Shown piece after piece: positions 45,625-54,241 of a DNA stretch of 64,000 bases; position 1 is the stretch's first letter; each line of letters starts with the position of its first letter. The position numbers and the translations under genes were made by a program. Under the pieces are notes generated by a model. The model worked only from the letters and a program-made list of their open reading frames with translations, was not told where the DNA came from and ran no database searches. Origin of the DNA: Bacteriovorax sp. Seq25_V (lineage in GTDB: Bacteria > Bdellovibrionota > Bacteriovoracia > Bacteriovoracales > Bacteriovoracaceae); assembly GCF_000447795.1 (NCBI RefSeq), contig NZ_AUNI01000014.1:238874-302873 (forward strand), read 5' to 3'.

Positions 45625-46870
45625 TTTTAGTTCTTTTCCAAATATTCAAGCCAACAAAGATGCTGGTGAGTCCAGATAAAACAAATCCAATATAATTCAT
45701 TACAAAATAAATTACATAAGAAATACTTCTAACAACTAACGAAAGAAATGGACTCTCATAGATATAATGTGCATATTGAGGAGCTGTTGAATAATAGATA
45801 TTAATAAAAGCTCTTCCTAAAAAATAATTTACAAGAACAGTATCTCTAAAATGTCTAAAGTATTCGAGAACGTAATGATCTCCTTGAAACCCAGCAGTTA
45901 CAAAGTAACAAGACTTTTCTTTGATTAGGTTTTCGATCTCAGTTGGTGTTCCACAATTCGATGAAAGGACCTCATCGTTACTTGAGACAAGTCCCCAACG
46001 ATTGATATACTTTAATAGAAAACAATACGAATTACCATTTTCAAGTTTATTAATCTCCACACGATCAGATGTACTTGCTCCATCAAATATTTTGTAGAAC
46101 GTAGCTGTTGGACCAGCTGACTCAAGAGAGCCAAATGCGGCAATACGATCTACGTTAATATCATTACCGTCAATAAGACCAGTGTACGAAATTCGAAGAC
46201 TTTTATCTCCTCGACCAATTTCTTGAGTTTGAACTCTCGTCTCTCCCCCATTAGCCAAGTCAGAAACGTCATTTGAAAAATACGCTCTAAAAAAAAGACC
46301 ATTACTTGCTGATGAATCAGATGGGTTGATTTCAGAATTTCTAGCAAAATTACTATCATCATCTGCGTAGAAAACGTACATATAAAAATCAACTGTTTTA
46401 TTGAGATTGTAACTTCCACTAGCATCTAAATCAGTACAAATTAAGTCTGTTGAATCTCCTGTACATAACTCTTGTAGAGAAACAAATGGTGATGAAGTTG
46501 AAAGCTGTTTTTTTATAACATATTCGGTGTCAGAAGAATTTCTTACGGCAACAAAAAGCTCAAGATCTGTTCGATTATCATCTGTTAACTCAAGATCAAA
46601 AATAATTCCAGCTGTACTACTACTAGAATCACCCAAACTACTGGTTGCGTAATGGGATGCGCCAGCCGGCAGGGCCCATGGCATATACAATTTATAAGCA
46701 GACTCTTTAGTTGCCCCATCACCCTGTGATTTTACGAGAAGCTCAAAATTATTTGAGACTGTATTTCGTCCATAAGCGATGGGCTCATCATCATCACCCA
46801 TTTCAACTTTATAGCCGTAGCTAAAAGTCGGAATAAGTGTAAGAAGTGCTAATAAAATGATTTTATACAT
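45605..46870 (-). CDS. Exported protein with C-terminal CFI-box domain
   Basis: 421 residues. Signal peptide (MYKIILLALLTLIPTFSYG), a Ser/Asp-rich beta-type ectodomain (~20-300), then a CFI-box: CYFVTAGFQGDHYVLEYF, HFRDTVLVNYFLGRAFINIYY, and two hydrophobic helices at the end with a basic tail (KRTKNDRNEK). In the CFI-box-CTERM family this arrangement marks surface proteins processed or anchored at the C-terminus. A GATAAT box 6 nt before the ATG suggests a leaderless transcript. It overlaps the receiver gene. Confidence 0.75.
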   Translation of the reverse strand: MYKIILLALLTLIPTFSYGYKVEMGDDDEPIAYGRNTVSNNFELLVKSQGDGATKESAYKLYMPWALPAGASHYATSSLGDSSSSTAGIIFDLELTDDNRTDLELFVAVRNSSDTEYVIKKQLSTSSPFVSLQELCTGDSTDLICTDLDASGSYNLNKTVDFYMYVFYADDDSNFARNSEINPSDSSASNGLFFRAYFSNDVSDLANGGETRVQTQEIGRGDKSLRISYTGLIDGNDINVDRIAAFGSLESAGPTATFYKIFDGASTSDRVEINKLENGNSYCFLLKYINRWGLVSSNDEVLSSNCGTPTEIENLIKEKSCYFVTAGFQGDHYVLEYFRHFRDTVLVNYFLGRAFINIYYSTAPQYAHYIYESPFLSLVVRSISYVIYFVMNYIGFVLSGLTSIFVGLNIWKRTKNDRNEK

Positions 46871-46876
46871 AGAAAA

Positions 46877-46882
46877 ATTATC
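46877..46882 (-). promoter_or_regulatory. -10 box directly before the CFI-box gene
   Basis: GATAAT, six bases (TTTTCT), then ATG; no Shine-Dalgarno sequence. Predicted leaderless start. Confidence 0.5.
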
Positions 46883-47029
46883 GGATTTCTAGCACCTTTA
46901 GTCAAACCTTTTAAGTTAAGCTTAAAATGAACAGGCCCCAAAGTTACATATACTTACCATCTAATTCTAAACATAGCACAGCGCCCAATTTTTTTTTCTA
47001 AACAGACAAGCATCTGAACCAGTTTCTAC

Positions 47030-47063
47030 TTGTCAAAGAGATTGAGATCGCCCAATAATGGGC
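47030..47063 (+). promoter_or_regulatory. Promoter and overlapping dyad before the rhodanese-like gene
   Basis: TTGTCA (47030-47035), 18-bp spacer, AATAAT (47054-47059), then five bases to the ATG at 47065. The dyad GCCCAATAATGGGC (47050-47063) covers the -10 box, so a repressor could block it. Confidence 0.5.
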
Positions 47064-47064
47064 C

Positions 47065-47577
47065 ATGAAAAACTTTTTAACTGTAGTATTTATTTTATTA
47101 TTTTTTACAAGTTGCATTAACCCAAGAAGCTATGAGAATCAGCCTCAAATCATTGATGCAATGACCAAGTCAATTAGAATTAAATTTCCAAATGTCACCA
47201 CAGTTACAGCTGAAAAACTAATGACGATTCTCTCTGAAAAATCAGACCTCAATATTCTTGTCGATTCAAGAGACATAAGAGAACAGAAGATCAGCATGAT
47301 TCCAGGGGCAATCACTCGTCAGCAATTTGAAAAAATAAAGAAAGGTCTTCTTGGAAAAAATATTTATATATATTCAACGATTGGTGGAGATGCTAGCGAA
47401 TATGCAAGTAAACTAATGAACCAAGGCTTTAAGGCGTTCAACTTAAATGGTGGAACACTAGCTTGGGCACAGGCAGGTTATTACTTTGATAACCAAGGAG
47501 AACAAACTCGCAAGCTTGGAATTGAAAATGAAGCATGGAATATCCTTCCAAAGGACTATCAAGGGGTTTTCCCATAA
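47065..47577 (+). CDS. Rhodanese-like lipoprotein with Ser in place of the catalytic Cys
   Basis: 170 residues. Lipoprotein signal with lipobox FTSC (about residue 17). The body is a single rhodanese domain: LVDSRDIREQKISMIPGAI, then the active loop IYSTIGGDASEYA, where catalytic rhodaneses have C-x-x-G-x-R/S; here the first position is Ser. GFKAFNLNGGTLAWAQAG completes the fold. Sulfurtransferase activity is therefore unlikely; a binding or regulatory role at the membrane is inferred. No Shine-Dalgarno sequence; probably leaderless. Confidence 0.85.
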   Translation: MKNFLTVVFILLFFTSCINPRSYENQPQIIDAMTKSIRIKFPNVTTVTAEKLMTILSEKSDLNILVDSRDIREQKISMIPGAITRQQFEKIKKGLLGKNIYIYSTIGGDASEYASKLMNQGFKAFNLNGGTLAWAQAGYYFDNQGEQTRKLGIENEAWNILPKDYQGVFP

Positions 47578-48449
47578 ATACACGAAACAAAGTTATTAAT
47601 ATAAATGGAGAGATTATAACTGATCCTTCAAAAGCTAAAGTCTCTGTCTTTGATAGAGGATTTCTTTTTGGTGACTCAATTTACGAAGTTACCGATGCCT
47701 ATGAGATGAACCCGTGCTTTCTTGATGAGCACCTCGATCGCTTATGGATTTCAGCGTCCAAACTATTTATGCCAATCAACTACACACGTGAAGAGATTGT
47801 TCATGAGATTTCAAAGTGCCTAAAAAAACTTTCTGCGCCAAGATCTTATATCAGAATCATCATTACTCGTGGAGAAGGTGAAATCACACTCGACCCAAGT
47901 AATGCAGGCAAAAACAATTTAATTATTATCTGTCGTCCGTTACAAAAAAACCCTAACTGGTGGTACCAAAATGGTGTGGAGGTAGTTGTTGCCCAAACGA
48001 AGAGAACTGCGATTGAATCAATGGACCCAAGTATAAAATCGGGAAATTACCTCAATAATATTCTGGCCTTCAATGAAGCGGTTTCAAAGGGCGCATTCGA
48101 TGCTATTATGCTCAATCATGATGGTAACGTAACAGAGGGAACAACTAGTAACGTATGGCTTGTCAAAAATGGGATATTCTACACACCAGCGCTAAAGGCC
48201 GGACTACTCAGTGGAATCACAAGAGCAAAGCTAATTGAACTATGTCATGAAAATAATATTCAAGTAAGAGAAGAAAATATCAGTATCAAGCAACTACTCG
48301 AGGCTGACGAAGTTTTTCTCACCTCCTCAACAAAGAGAATTATTCCAGTCGTAAAAATAGACACAAATATTATCGGATCAGGAAGGCCAGGAATTAAAAG
48401 CCTTGAACTCCTGAACAAATACTTAACGAAGTTTCAACTACCTCGCTAA
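47535..48449 (+). CDS. PLP-dependent class IV aminotransferase (IlvE/D-amino-acid transaminase/ADC lyase family)
   Basis: 304 residues from the ATG at 47535, which overlaps the rhodanese gene by 43 nt. An alternative is the ATA at 47574, preceded by AAGGGG at good spacing, overlapping the previous stop as ATAA and giving the usual short N-terminus (MNTRNKVININGEI). Fold-type IV motifs: VFDRGFLFGDSIYE, the Schiff-base Lys in SIKSGNYLNN, GNVTEGTTSNVW and the LLSGITR phosphate loop. The exact substrate (branched-chain amino acid, D-amino acid or aminodeoxychorismate) cannot be decided. Confidence 0.88.
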   Translation: MEYPSKGLSRGFPINTRNKVININGEIITDPSKAKVSVFDRGFLFGDSIYEVTDAYEMNPCFLDEHLDRLWISASKLFMPINYTREEIVHEISKCLKKLSAPRSYIRIIITRGEGEITLDPSNAGKNNLIIICRPLQKNPNWWYQNGVEVVVAQTKRTAIESMDPSIKSGNYLNNILAFNEAVSKGAFDAIMLNHDGNVTEGTTSNVWLVKNGIFYTPALKAGLLSGITRAKLIELCHENNIQVREENISIKQLLEADEVFLTSSTKRIIPVVKIDTNIIGSGRPGIKSLELLNKYLTKFQLPR

Positions 48450-48500
48450 AAAAAGTATCCTCTACACTTCTTAGACATCCACGCCATATTCAATCGAAAA

Positions 48501-48509
48501 TGCTATAGT
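48501..48509 (+). promoter_or_regulatory. Extended -10 box before the CrtI-like gene
   Basis: TGCTATAGT (TGn plus TATAGT), five bases, then ATG at 48515; no Shine-Dalgarno sequence. Predicted leaderless. Confidence 0.55.
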
Positions 48510-48514
48510 TAGAC

Positions 48515-49894
48515 ATGGATAGAAAAGATGTGACTATTATTGGCGCTGGAATGGGAGGGCTATTTAGTGGAGCCCTGTGGGCCAAGCACGGCCATCAAGT
48601 TCAAATCTATGAATCACACTATGCCAGTGGTGGTTGCGCAGGATACTTTAAAAGAAAAGAAGGATACTACGATGTAGGAGCAACAACACTTAGTGGACTT
48701 AAGAAAAATCGCCCGCTGGACATCCTTCTTCGTGAGCTAAAAATAAAGCTCGACGTAGAAAAACTAGATAATGCAATAGTTATCCTACATCCAGAATTTA
48801 AATTTAATTTCTTTGCTGATATAAATAAACTTGCCAATGAGCTTGACAAGAATTTTAAAATTCATAGTCTTCCCTTTCTAAAATCACTTATAAAAAAAGA
48901 GGAAATGCTTTGGGAGTGCCTAAATATTTTCAATACATTTCCAAAAATAAATCCAATTCAAATTTTTAATTTTTTATTTTCAAAAAACTGTAAGCTAATA
49001 TTAACACCGAAAATATTCACAAAGAGTTTTTTTGAAATTCTTCCAAACGATTGGAAAAACAATCAAAGTCTCATTGCACTCATTGATCAAATACTTCTGA
49101 TCTCAACTCAGCAAAAGTCAAAAGAGTGCCCGGCCTTCATTGGAATTCTGGGCTTCCTTTATCCTCGCGATACATATCATTTAAAAGGAGGAATGCGTAC
49201 TCTTTGCCTCGAATTAGAGAACTTCATCGCTAAAAATAATGGGGTCATCAATTTTCGTCACAAAGTCATTTCGACCCAGCAAAAAAAACAGGGTCATCGC
49301 ATTACAACTGATAAGAATGACTTTGAAACAGATATTTTAATTTCTGCGACTATGCCTGGTTTAATTTCAAAAAAACTTCAAAAAGAACAAAAGTGGACAG
49401 CTCTCACTTCTTATCTTTATTTCACGCAAGAGAAACTGACTAACAGTCACTATCAAATTCACCTTGACCAATATCAAAGTAGTATTCTTGAGACAGACTC
49501 AATTTTTATCTCGGCCAGTGATGTCATGGACACAAAGAGATCGACCAAGGGACATCAGTTAGTAACCATTTCAACCCATGCAAAAAAGAAACTAATAACT
49601 ATTGAGATGAAAGAAAATTTTAAGAAAGTTATTATAGATATTTTCAAAAAGTATTTTAATATTGAGGAAGATGAAATTTTCTTTGATAGTGTTGCCTCCT
49701 CAAAAACATTTGAACATTTCACCCAAAGGCCACAGGGTGAAGTTGGAGGCATTATAATCAGAAACATTTTTGATGTTTTTTCTCTTCCCTCCAACACCTT
49801 GAATAAAAACACCTATCTTGTTGGAGATTATACTTTCCCAGGTCAAGGAATTGTCGCCATTGCAAGAGGCGCATTAAACACATTAAAACTTTAG
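48515..49894 (+). CDS. Phytoene desaturase/carotenoid isomerase-like FAD oxidoreductase
   Basis: 459 residues. N-terminal dinucleotide-binding motif IIGAGMGGLFSGALWAKHGH, then the CrtI-type SHYASGGCAGYF and GYYDVGATTL. The C-terminal FAD-binding segment NTYLVGDYTFPGQGIVAIARG is the typical end of this superfamily. No other carotenoid genes are nearby, so the substrate could be a carotenoid, a retinoid-like lipid or something else. Eight bp upstream of the lipocalin gene; the two probably form an operon, which suits a hydrophobic substrate carried by the lipocalin (inference). Confidence 0.85.
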   Translation: MDRKDVTIIGAGMGGLFSGALWAKHGHQVQIYESHYASGGCAGYFKRKEGYYDVGATTLSGLKKNRPLDILLRELKIKLDVEKLDNAIVILHPEFKFNFFADINKLANELDKNFKIHSLPFLKSLIKKEEMLWECLNIFNTFPKINPIQIFNFLFSKNCKLILTPKIFTKSFFEILPNDWKNNQSLIALIDQILLISTQQKSKECPAFIGILGFLYPRDTYHLKGGMRTLCLELENFIAKNNGVINFRHKVISTQQKKQGHRITTDKNDFETDILISATMPGLISKKLQKEQKWTALTSYLYFTQEKLTNSHYQIHLDQYQSSILETDSIFISASDVMDTKRSTKGHQLVTISTHAKKKLITIEMKENFKKVIIDIFKKYFNIEEDEIFFDSVASSKTFEHFTQRPQGEVGGIIIRNIFDVFSLPSNTLNKNTYLVGDYTFPGQGIVAIARGALNTLKL

Positions 49895-49902
49895 GAGTTC
49901 AT

Positions 49903-50415
49903 ATGGTTAAACTTATTACTTTATTACTTTTGATTTCAAGTTGTTCTCATTATACAGCTGAAGAACTTAGAACTGTCGAATATATCGATACAAACAAATA
50001 TCAGGGAAAATGGTATGTGATTGAAAATATCCCTACCATGTTTGAAATCGGTGCACATAATGCGACCGAGACATATATGTTTGATGGCGATAATATAAAA
50101 ATTGATTTCAAATACAATGCTGACTCATTTGACGGAGAAATCAAGTCCTATCCTCAAAAAGGAGAAGTTTTTAACAAAGATACTAATGCGCACTGGAAGA
50201 TAAAAATCCCTTGGATTCCTTGGAAGTTTGATTATCTAGTCATCGATATCGCCAAGGACTATTCATGGTGTGTTGTTGGTGTTCCAAGTAAAAACTACGT
50301 CTGGATTATGGCCAGAGATAAAACAATCCCAGCCGAAACCTTAACTGGAATTAGAAGTCGATTGAAAGAAATAGGCTATGATATTTCTAAGCTTGAGCAA
50401 GTTCCACAGAACTAA
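49903..50415 (+). CDS. blc: Bacterial lipocalin (Blc-like lipoprotein)
   Basis: 170 residues. Lipoprotein signal with lipobox ISSC (about residue 14). The lipocalin N-terminal motif GKWYVIENIP (GxW) and the DYSWCVVGVPSKNYVWIMAR segment are typical of Blc/ApoD-like proteins. Binds lipids in the periplasm at the outer membrane. AGGAG before the ATG. Co-directional with the CrtI-like gene and convergent with PAP2 (4-nt overlap). Confidence 0.92.
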   Translation: MVKLITLLLLISSCSHYTAEELRTVEYIDTNKYQGKWYVIENIPTMFEIGAHNATETYMFDGDNIKIDFKYNADSFDGEIKSYPQKGEVFNKDTNAHWKIKIPWIPWKFDYLVIDIAKDYSWCVVGVPSKNYVWIMARDKTIPAETLTGIRSRLKEIGYDISKLEQVPQN

Positions 50416-51131
50416 AAATTCCAGACAATATCAAGTTTTGCTCCGTCATAAACTGGGGAAGGAATAATAACGTAAGATTTTTTATTTTCGTAATTATAAA
50501 AAGTTCCCCAGCCATAAGCTGCGCCAATTGTTGCACCAACGAGAGTATCGTGAAGGTAGTGAAAGTCATCATTGATCCTACTCATAGCAATGAAGAAAGC
50601 TAATGCATAAGCCCCACTCCCGTAGCCCCAACCATGTCTTGCGGCAACAACAGAAGCAAAAGCAAAGCTTGCAGCAGAGTGACCTGATGGAAATGAACTA
50701 TCGTCATCAGGATATCCCGGCCGTTTCTCTTTTATGAACGTCTTCCCAATCATTACCCACCCGAGTGAAAAAAGTGATGCTTTAGCCATATGAGAACTTA
50801 ATTCATATGATGTCTCATTTCCACGAAACTTACCATCTAAGTAAAAATAGGTCGCATATCCAGCATTAAGAAAGCCCCAGCCAATTGCTTCTCCAATAAT
50901 CCCATACTTTCCAAAGGGACGAGCTTCATCAAATGACTCGCTTTTTCTGTAAGTATCAAGATCTTTGGAAGCGACAACAAGAGCCGACGCAGCCAATCCT
51001 CCTAAGGTAATATACTTAGCATCTGTCGTTAATGGACTTGTGAAGTCGTCCCACAATCCCCATGAAGAATTATCAGCGAGGCTATTAAAAGATAGTAAAA
51101 TATAACAAAGTAATATCAAAAACCTTCTCAT
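50412..51131 (-). CDS. PAP2-family membrane phosphatase
   Basis: 239 residues, signal/anchor at the N-terminus and several membrane segments. The acid-phosphatase motifs are complete: KEKRPGYPDDDSSFPSGHSA (motifs 1-2) and SRINDDFHYLHDTLVG (motif 3, with the catalytic His and Asp). Acts on lipid phosphates such as undecaprenyl or phosphatidic species at the periplasmic face. Start overlaps the stop of the upstream outer-membrane gene (TAATG). Confidence 0.92.
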   Translation of the reverse strand: MRRFLILLCYILLSFNSLADNSSWGLWDDFTSPLTTDAKYITLGGLAASALVVASKDLDTYRKSESFDEARPFGKYGIIGEAIGWGFLNAGYATYFYLDGKFRGNETSYELSSHMAKASLFSLGWVMIGKTFIKEKRPGYPDDDSSFPSGHSAASFAFASVVAARHGWGYGSGAYALAFFIAMSRINDDFHYLHDTLVGATIGAAYGWGTFYNYENKKSYVIIPSPVYDGAKLDIVWNF

Positions 51132-52024
51132 TAAAATAGTCTCCTTAGAGATAGAGAAGCATTCACGGCCTCGTATTCGAAGTCAACCTCGGCGCTGTGA
51201 TCCTCTTCCTTTGCATTAAATACTTTAGTGATGGCTTCTCCCCTAAAGTCGATATTCCAAGAAGGAGCAAAACTGTAGTTGTATCCCAAGCCAATATTAG
51301 TTACGAAACCTTTATCACTATCTCTTTCAATAAAGTCTGATTTTGAAGAGTAGTTCGTTGTTTGCCCAAAACCAAGTTGTAGAAATGATCTCCATTTCTC
51401 TTTAAAGTATCCAAGTTTAAAGTTTACTCCAAACTCAGTGTATGCTGGAGTTACCTCAATACTCGTATCAGTTAATATGAGCTTCTTTCGACCAAACAAC
51501 TCAGTGTAAATATCACCCTCGACCCAATACTTTTTAAAAACATGCAAGAAGTTATATCCGAGACGAACTTGATGCCTTCCATTTCCAAACTCTATTATCT
51601 TAGGTCGATAAAACTTTGGTCTATAAGTAGCATAGAGAGAGTGAAAGTAATTCTCACGCATATTATGTTCAAACCAATGTGCCAAAGAAATTGTTGGTTC
51701 TTGGTAACTTGTTAATGAATACTTTCGATTATTTTTCTTAACCGGCATATTAAGATGAAACTCTTCATATTTGCCATTGTAAATAAGAGCCTGTTCAACA
51801 CTTAAGTAAGTATTTAGAAATAAGTTTTTCTTCAGTCCTACTTTTAAAAACTCACTCTCTTTTTCTATTTCATCAACAACGACTTTATTCTTTTCATATT
51901 CAATTTCTTCAGCCGAAAATTCAGACTTCAAAAAATAATATTCTTGGCAATAAAAACGGGGACAATCGTCAGCTAATGCACTGGCTCCATTGAAAAAAAA
52001 GAATAGCAATATGATAAATTTCAT
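51131..52024 (-). CDS. Predicted outer-membrane beta-barrel protein
   Basis: About 297 residues from the ATG at 52024, which begins a signal peptide (MKFIILLFFFFNGASALA). The longer frame adds 31 residues before the signal and is rejected. The C-terminal half is a series of amphipathic strands with aromatic ends (GFVTNIGLGYNYSF, VDFEYEAVNASLSLRRLF), ending in Phe as BamA substrates do. No enzyme motif seen; the function is unknown. Coupled to the PAP2 gene by a 1-nt overlap, so both may act on the envelope. Confidence 0.75.
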   Translation of the reverse strand: MKFIILLFFFFNGASALADDCPRFYCQEYYFLKSEFSAEEIEYEKNKVVVDEIEKESEFLKVGLKKNLFLNTYLSVEQALIYNGKYEEFHLNMPVKKNNRKYSLTSYQEPTISLAHWFEHNMRENYFHSLYATYRPKFYRPKIIEFGNGRHQVRLGYNFLHVFKKYWVEGDIYTELFGRKKLILTDTSIEVTPAYTEFGVNFKLGYFKEKWRSFLQLGFGQTTNYSSKSDFIERDSDKGFVTNIGLGYNYSFAPSWNIDFRGEAITKVFNAKEEDHSAEVDFEYEAVNASLSLRRLF

Positions 52025-52131
52025 AGAGTCTATGGTACCGCTAAGACTATAGAAATGGAAGTACCCGACAGAAAAACTACAGTTATTACTTGAAAATATA
52101 ATTTTTGCTTCTATCATTTAATAAAGCTAAC

Positions 52132-52140
52132 TGTTAATAT
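52132..52140 (+). promoter_or_regulatory. Extended -10 box before the MipA-like gene
   Basis: TGTTAATAT (TGn plus TAATAT), six bases, then ATG at 52147, so the predicted +1 is the A of the ATG. No Shine-Dalgarno sequence. Confidence 0.55.
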
Positions 52141-52146
52141 ATATCG

Positions 52147-52890
52147 ATGGTTTTCAAGATTACTCTACTTACTTTCTTTCTTTCTTTTTTCGCTAGTGCT
52201 AGTCCATTTTCAATCGCTGAAAAAAGCTACAATCTGAAAATCGGTGCAGGAATTAGAGTAAAGTCCAATATTAGAAAAGATGACACAACTGTTTTCAAAC
52301 AGAATGATCCAATTATTGCTCCATTTCCATTCATTAGATTTAAATTATCACGCTTTGAATTAGAGCCAGATAGAGCGAAAATTATTTTTAATCGTAGTCT
52401 ATTATGGGACCTCGATATTCGCGTCCACTACCGTGGTCATGAATATAATACATTTGATATGGACCATCGCCATAAAACTCTCTTTGGTGGTGCTGCCTTA
52501 AGATTTCTACTTTTTAAGTTTAAAATTTTAAAAGACTTACAAAATAAAAGTAATTCGGAAATTATGATTGCCTCAATGGTTATTCCAGCTCCAATTGGTA
52601 AACACACAACGATACTCCTTCAGGGAGATATAGAGTTTTGGGATAGCGAATATATCGATTACTACTTTGGTGTTAAAGAAAGTGAATCAAAGCCTGGTAG
52701 AAGTGCTTATGTTGGAAAAAAAGATAAGTCATACCGTTTTCAATCGACATTTCTCACACGCTTCTCAGGTAGTTGGATGACTCGAATCAACGTCGCTTAC
52801 CGAAAATATGGAGAGCAAGTCGCAAACTCTCCAACTGTTAAAAGATCGAGGGAACTAGATTTTATGACAGGAATTGTTTACGAATTCTAA
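52147..52890 (+). CDS. MipA/OmpV-like outer-membrane protein
   Basis: 247 residues with a signal peptide (MVFKITLLTFFLSFFASA). IKIGAG-type first strand, then IIAPFPFIRFKLSRFELEP, the segment that marks MipA/OmpV proteins, later strands with alternating polarity, and a C-terminal Phe (GIVYEF). Probably an eight- to ten-stranded barrel; MipA relatives scaffold murein enzymes, OmpV relatives are porin-like. It is divergent from the other barrel gene at 52 kb and converges on the ClC gene. Confidence 0.75.
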   Translation: MVFKITLLTFFLSFFASASPFSIAEKSYNLKIGAGIRVKSNIRKDDTTVFKQNDPIIAPFPFIRFKLSRFELEPDRAKIIFNRSLLWDLDIRVHYRGHEYNTFDMDHRHKTLFGGAALRFLLFKFKILKDLQNKSNSEIMIASMVIPAPIGKHTTILLQGDIEFWDSEYIDYYFGVKESESKPGRSAYVGKKDKSYRFQSTFLTRFSGSWMTRINVAYRKYGEQVANSPTVKRSRELDFMTGIVYEF

Positions 52891-52891
52891 A

Positions 52892-54166
52892 CTATATCTT
52901 CTTCTTAAAAAACTTTCGTGGTAATTCACCAAGCCAAAGAATGTTTTCTAGCAATCCAATATGCTTCTTTCGCATGAGTTTTTGAGACTTGTAAATACCT
53001 TTATAGCCTGAAAAGTAATAGGCCATAAAACAACAGATGACAGCTGGAGTTGCTATATTAAAACCAAATAACTCTATGGCCATAATAGTACATGAGAGAG
53101 GAGCATTTGCAGCTGCACCAAAGACAGCAGCAAATCCAAGTGCACCTAAAAGTTGATTAGTTAAAGGGAAATAGACAGATAGTGCTGAACCTAATGTTGT
53201 TCCCATGAAAACAAGAGGGATAAATTCCCCTCCTTTAAACCCTGAACCAACAGTAATTGATGTTGCGATTAGCTTAAAGAATGGAAGGCTAAAATTTGAT
53301 GGTATATCTAAAGCTTTTGCAATTGTTTCAAGTCCAAGCCCGGCATAGAGAAAACTTCCTTCGAGATGATATAGTCCAAGTAGAATACATCCCGCAATGA
53401 ATGGTCTTAAATATGGAATTCCAATAAACTTAGCATTCATTGCTTCTATCTTATGAGTAACGCTACAAAATAGCCTAGCAAATAATCCAAAAATAATTCC
53501 AGCAAGAACAAGATAAAAAAGATTGTGCAAACTCAAGTTGAAAGTTGTAATTTTAGAATACATAGAATGAGGAGCATTCAGGTAGCTCGCGACAAAAGTT
53601 CCAACAAATGAAGCGATAATACATTGATAGAGGGCGAATATTTTTAACTTACCTACGTTTAACACTTCCATCCCAAAAAATACTCCTGCGATTGGGGCAC
53701 CAATTGCAGAACCGAACCCAGCTCCCGCTCCGGCCGTAAGTAAAATTTTTCTTTCTTCATTTGTGATTCTAAAACTAGTCTTAAAAAATTTTGCTAATTG
53801 ATCAGAAAGTGATGCCGCCATTTGAACGGCCGTCCCTTCTCTTCCAGCAGAACCACCAAAAAGATGCGTCAGTAAAGTTGTTATTAAAATAAGTGGGGCC
53901 ATTCGTACTGGAATGATTTTTTGTGGGTCATGTATTTCATCAATGATGAGGTTATTACCACCGGCTACATTTTTTCCATATCTAAAATAAACAAATCCTA
54001 TTGCCAAACCTATTACGGGTAGGAACCAGATGATAGACATATTCTCTTGGCGAAATTCAGTGATAATTTTTAAAAGAATTAAAAATATCGCTGAAGAAAT
54101 TCCAGCAAGTACTCCACAGATAGAACTCAAAAATGCCCAGCGGATATGGTTTTCAAAGATTTTCAT
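52892..54166 (-). CDS. ClC-family chloride channel/transporter
   Basis: 424 residues, about ten to twelve membrane helices, no CBS domains. The anion-path motifs are GGSAGREGTAVQMAA (gating Glu in GREGT) and GSGFKGGEFIPLVFMG. The family moves Cl- or other halides, in bacteria often coupled to H+. A TATGCT box six bases before the ATG and no Shine-Dalgarno sequence suggest another leaderless start. Confidence 0.92.
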   Translation of the reverse strand: MKIFENHIRWAFLSSICGVLAGISSAIFLILLKIITEFRQENMSIIWFLPVIGLAIGFVYFRYGKNVAGGNNLIIDEIHDPQKIIPVRMAPLILITTLLTHLFGGSAGREGTAVQMAASLSDQLAKFFKTSFRITNEERKILLTAGAGAGFGSAIGAPIAGVFFGMEVLNVGKLKIFALYQCIIASFVGTFVASYLNAPHSMYSKITTFNLSLHNLFYLVLAGIIFGLFARLFCSVTHKIEAMNAKFIGIPYLRPFIAGCILLGLYHLEGSFLYAGLGLETIAKALDIPSNFSLPFFKLIATSITVGSGFKGGEFIPLVFMGTTLGSALSVYFPLTNQLLGALGFAAVFGAAANAPLSCTIMAIELFGFNIATPAVICCFMAYYFSGYKGIYKSQKLMRKKHIGLLENILWLGELPRKFFKKKI

Positions 54167-54229
54167 TTATAAAGCATAAGTGACTCTAACTTTAGTGTCA
54201 AAGTTGTTTAAACAGGCAGGCTTTTAGTC

Positions 54230-54235
54230 TATACT
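54230..54235 (+). promoter_or_regulatory. -10 box before the solute-binding gene
   Basis: TATACT, six bases (GAACAA), then ATG at 54242, so the predicted +1 is the A of the ATG. TTTAAA 17 bp upstream is a weak -35. Confidence 0.55.
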
Positions 54236-54241
54236 GAACAA

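Noticed and set aside
51131..52117. Long form of the outer-membrane protein with 31 extra N-terminal residues
   Set aside because: The signal peptide begins at the ATG at 52024; a signal preceded by 31 residues would not be processed normally.
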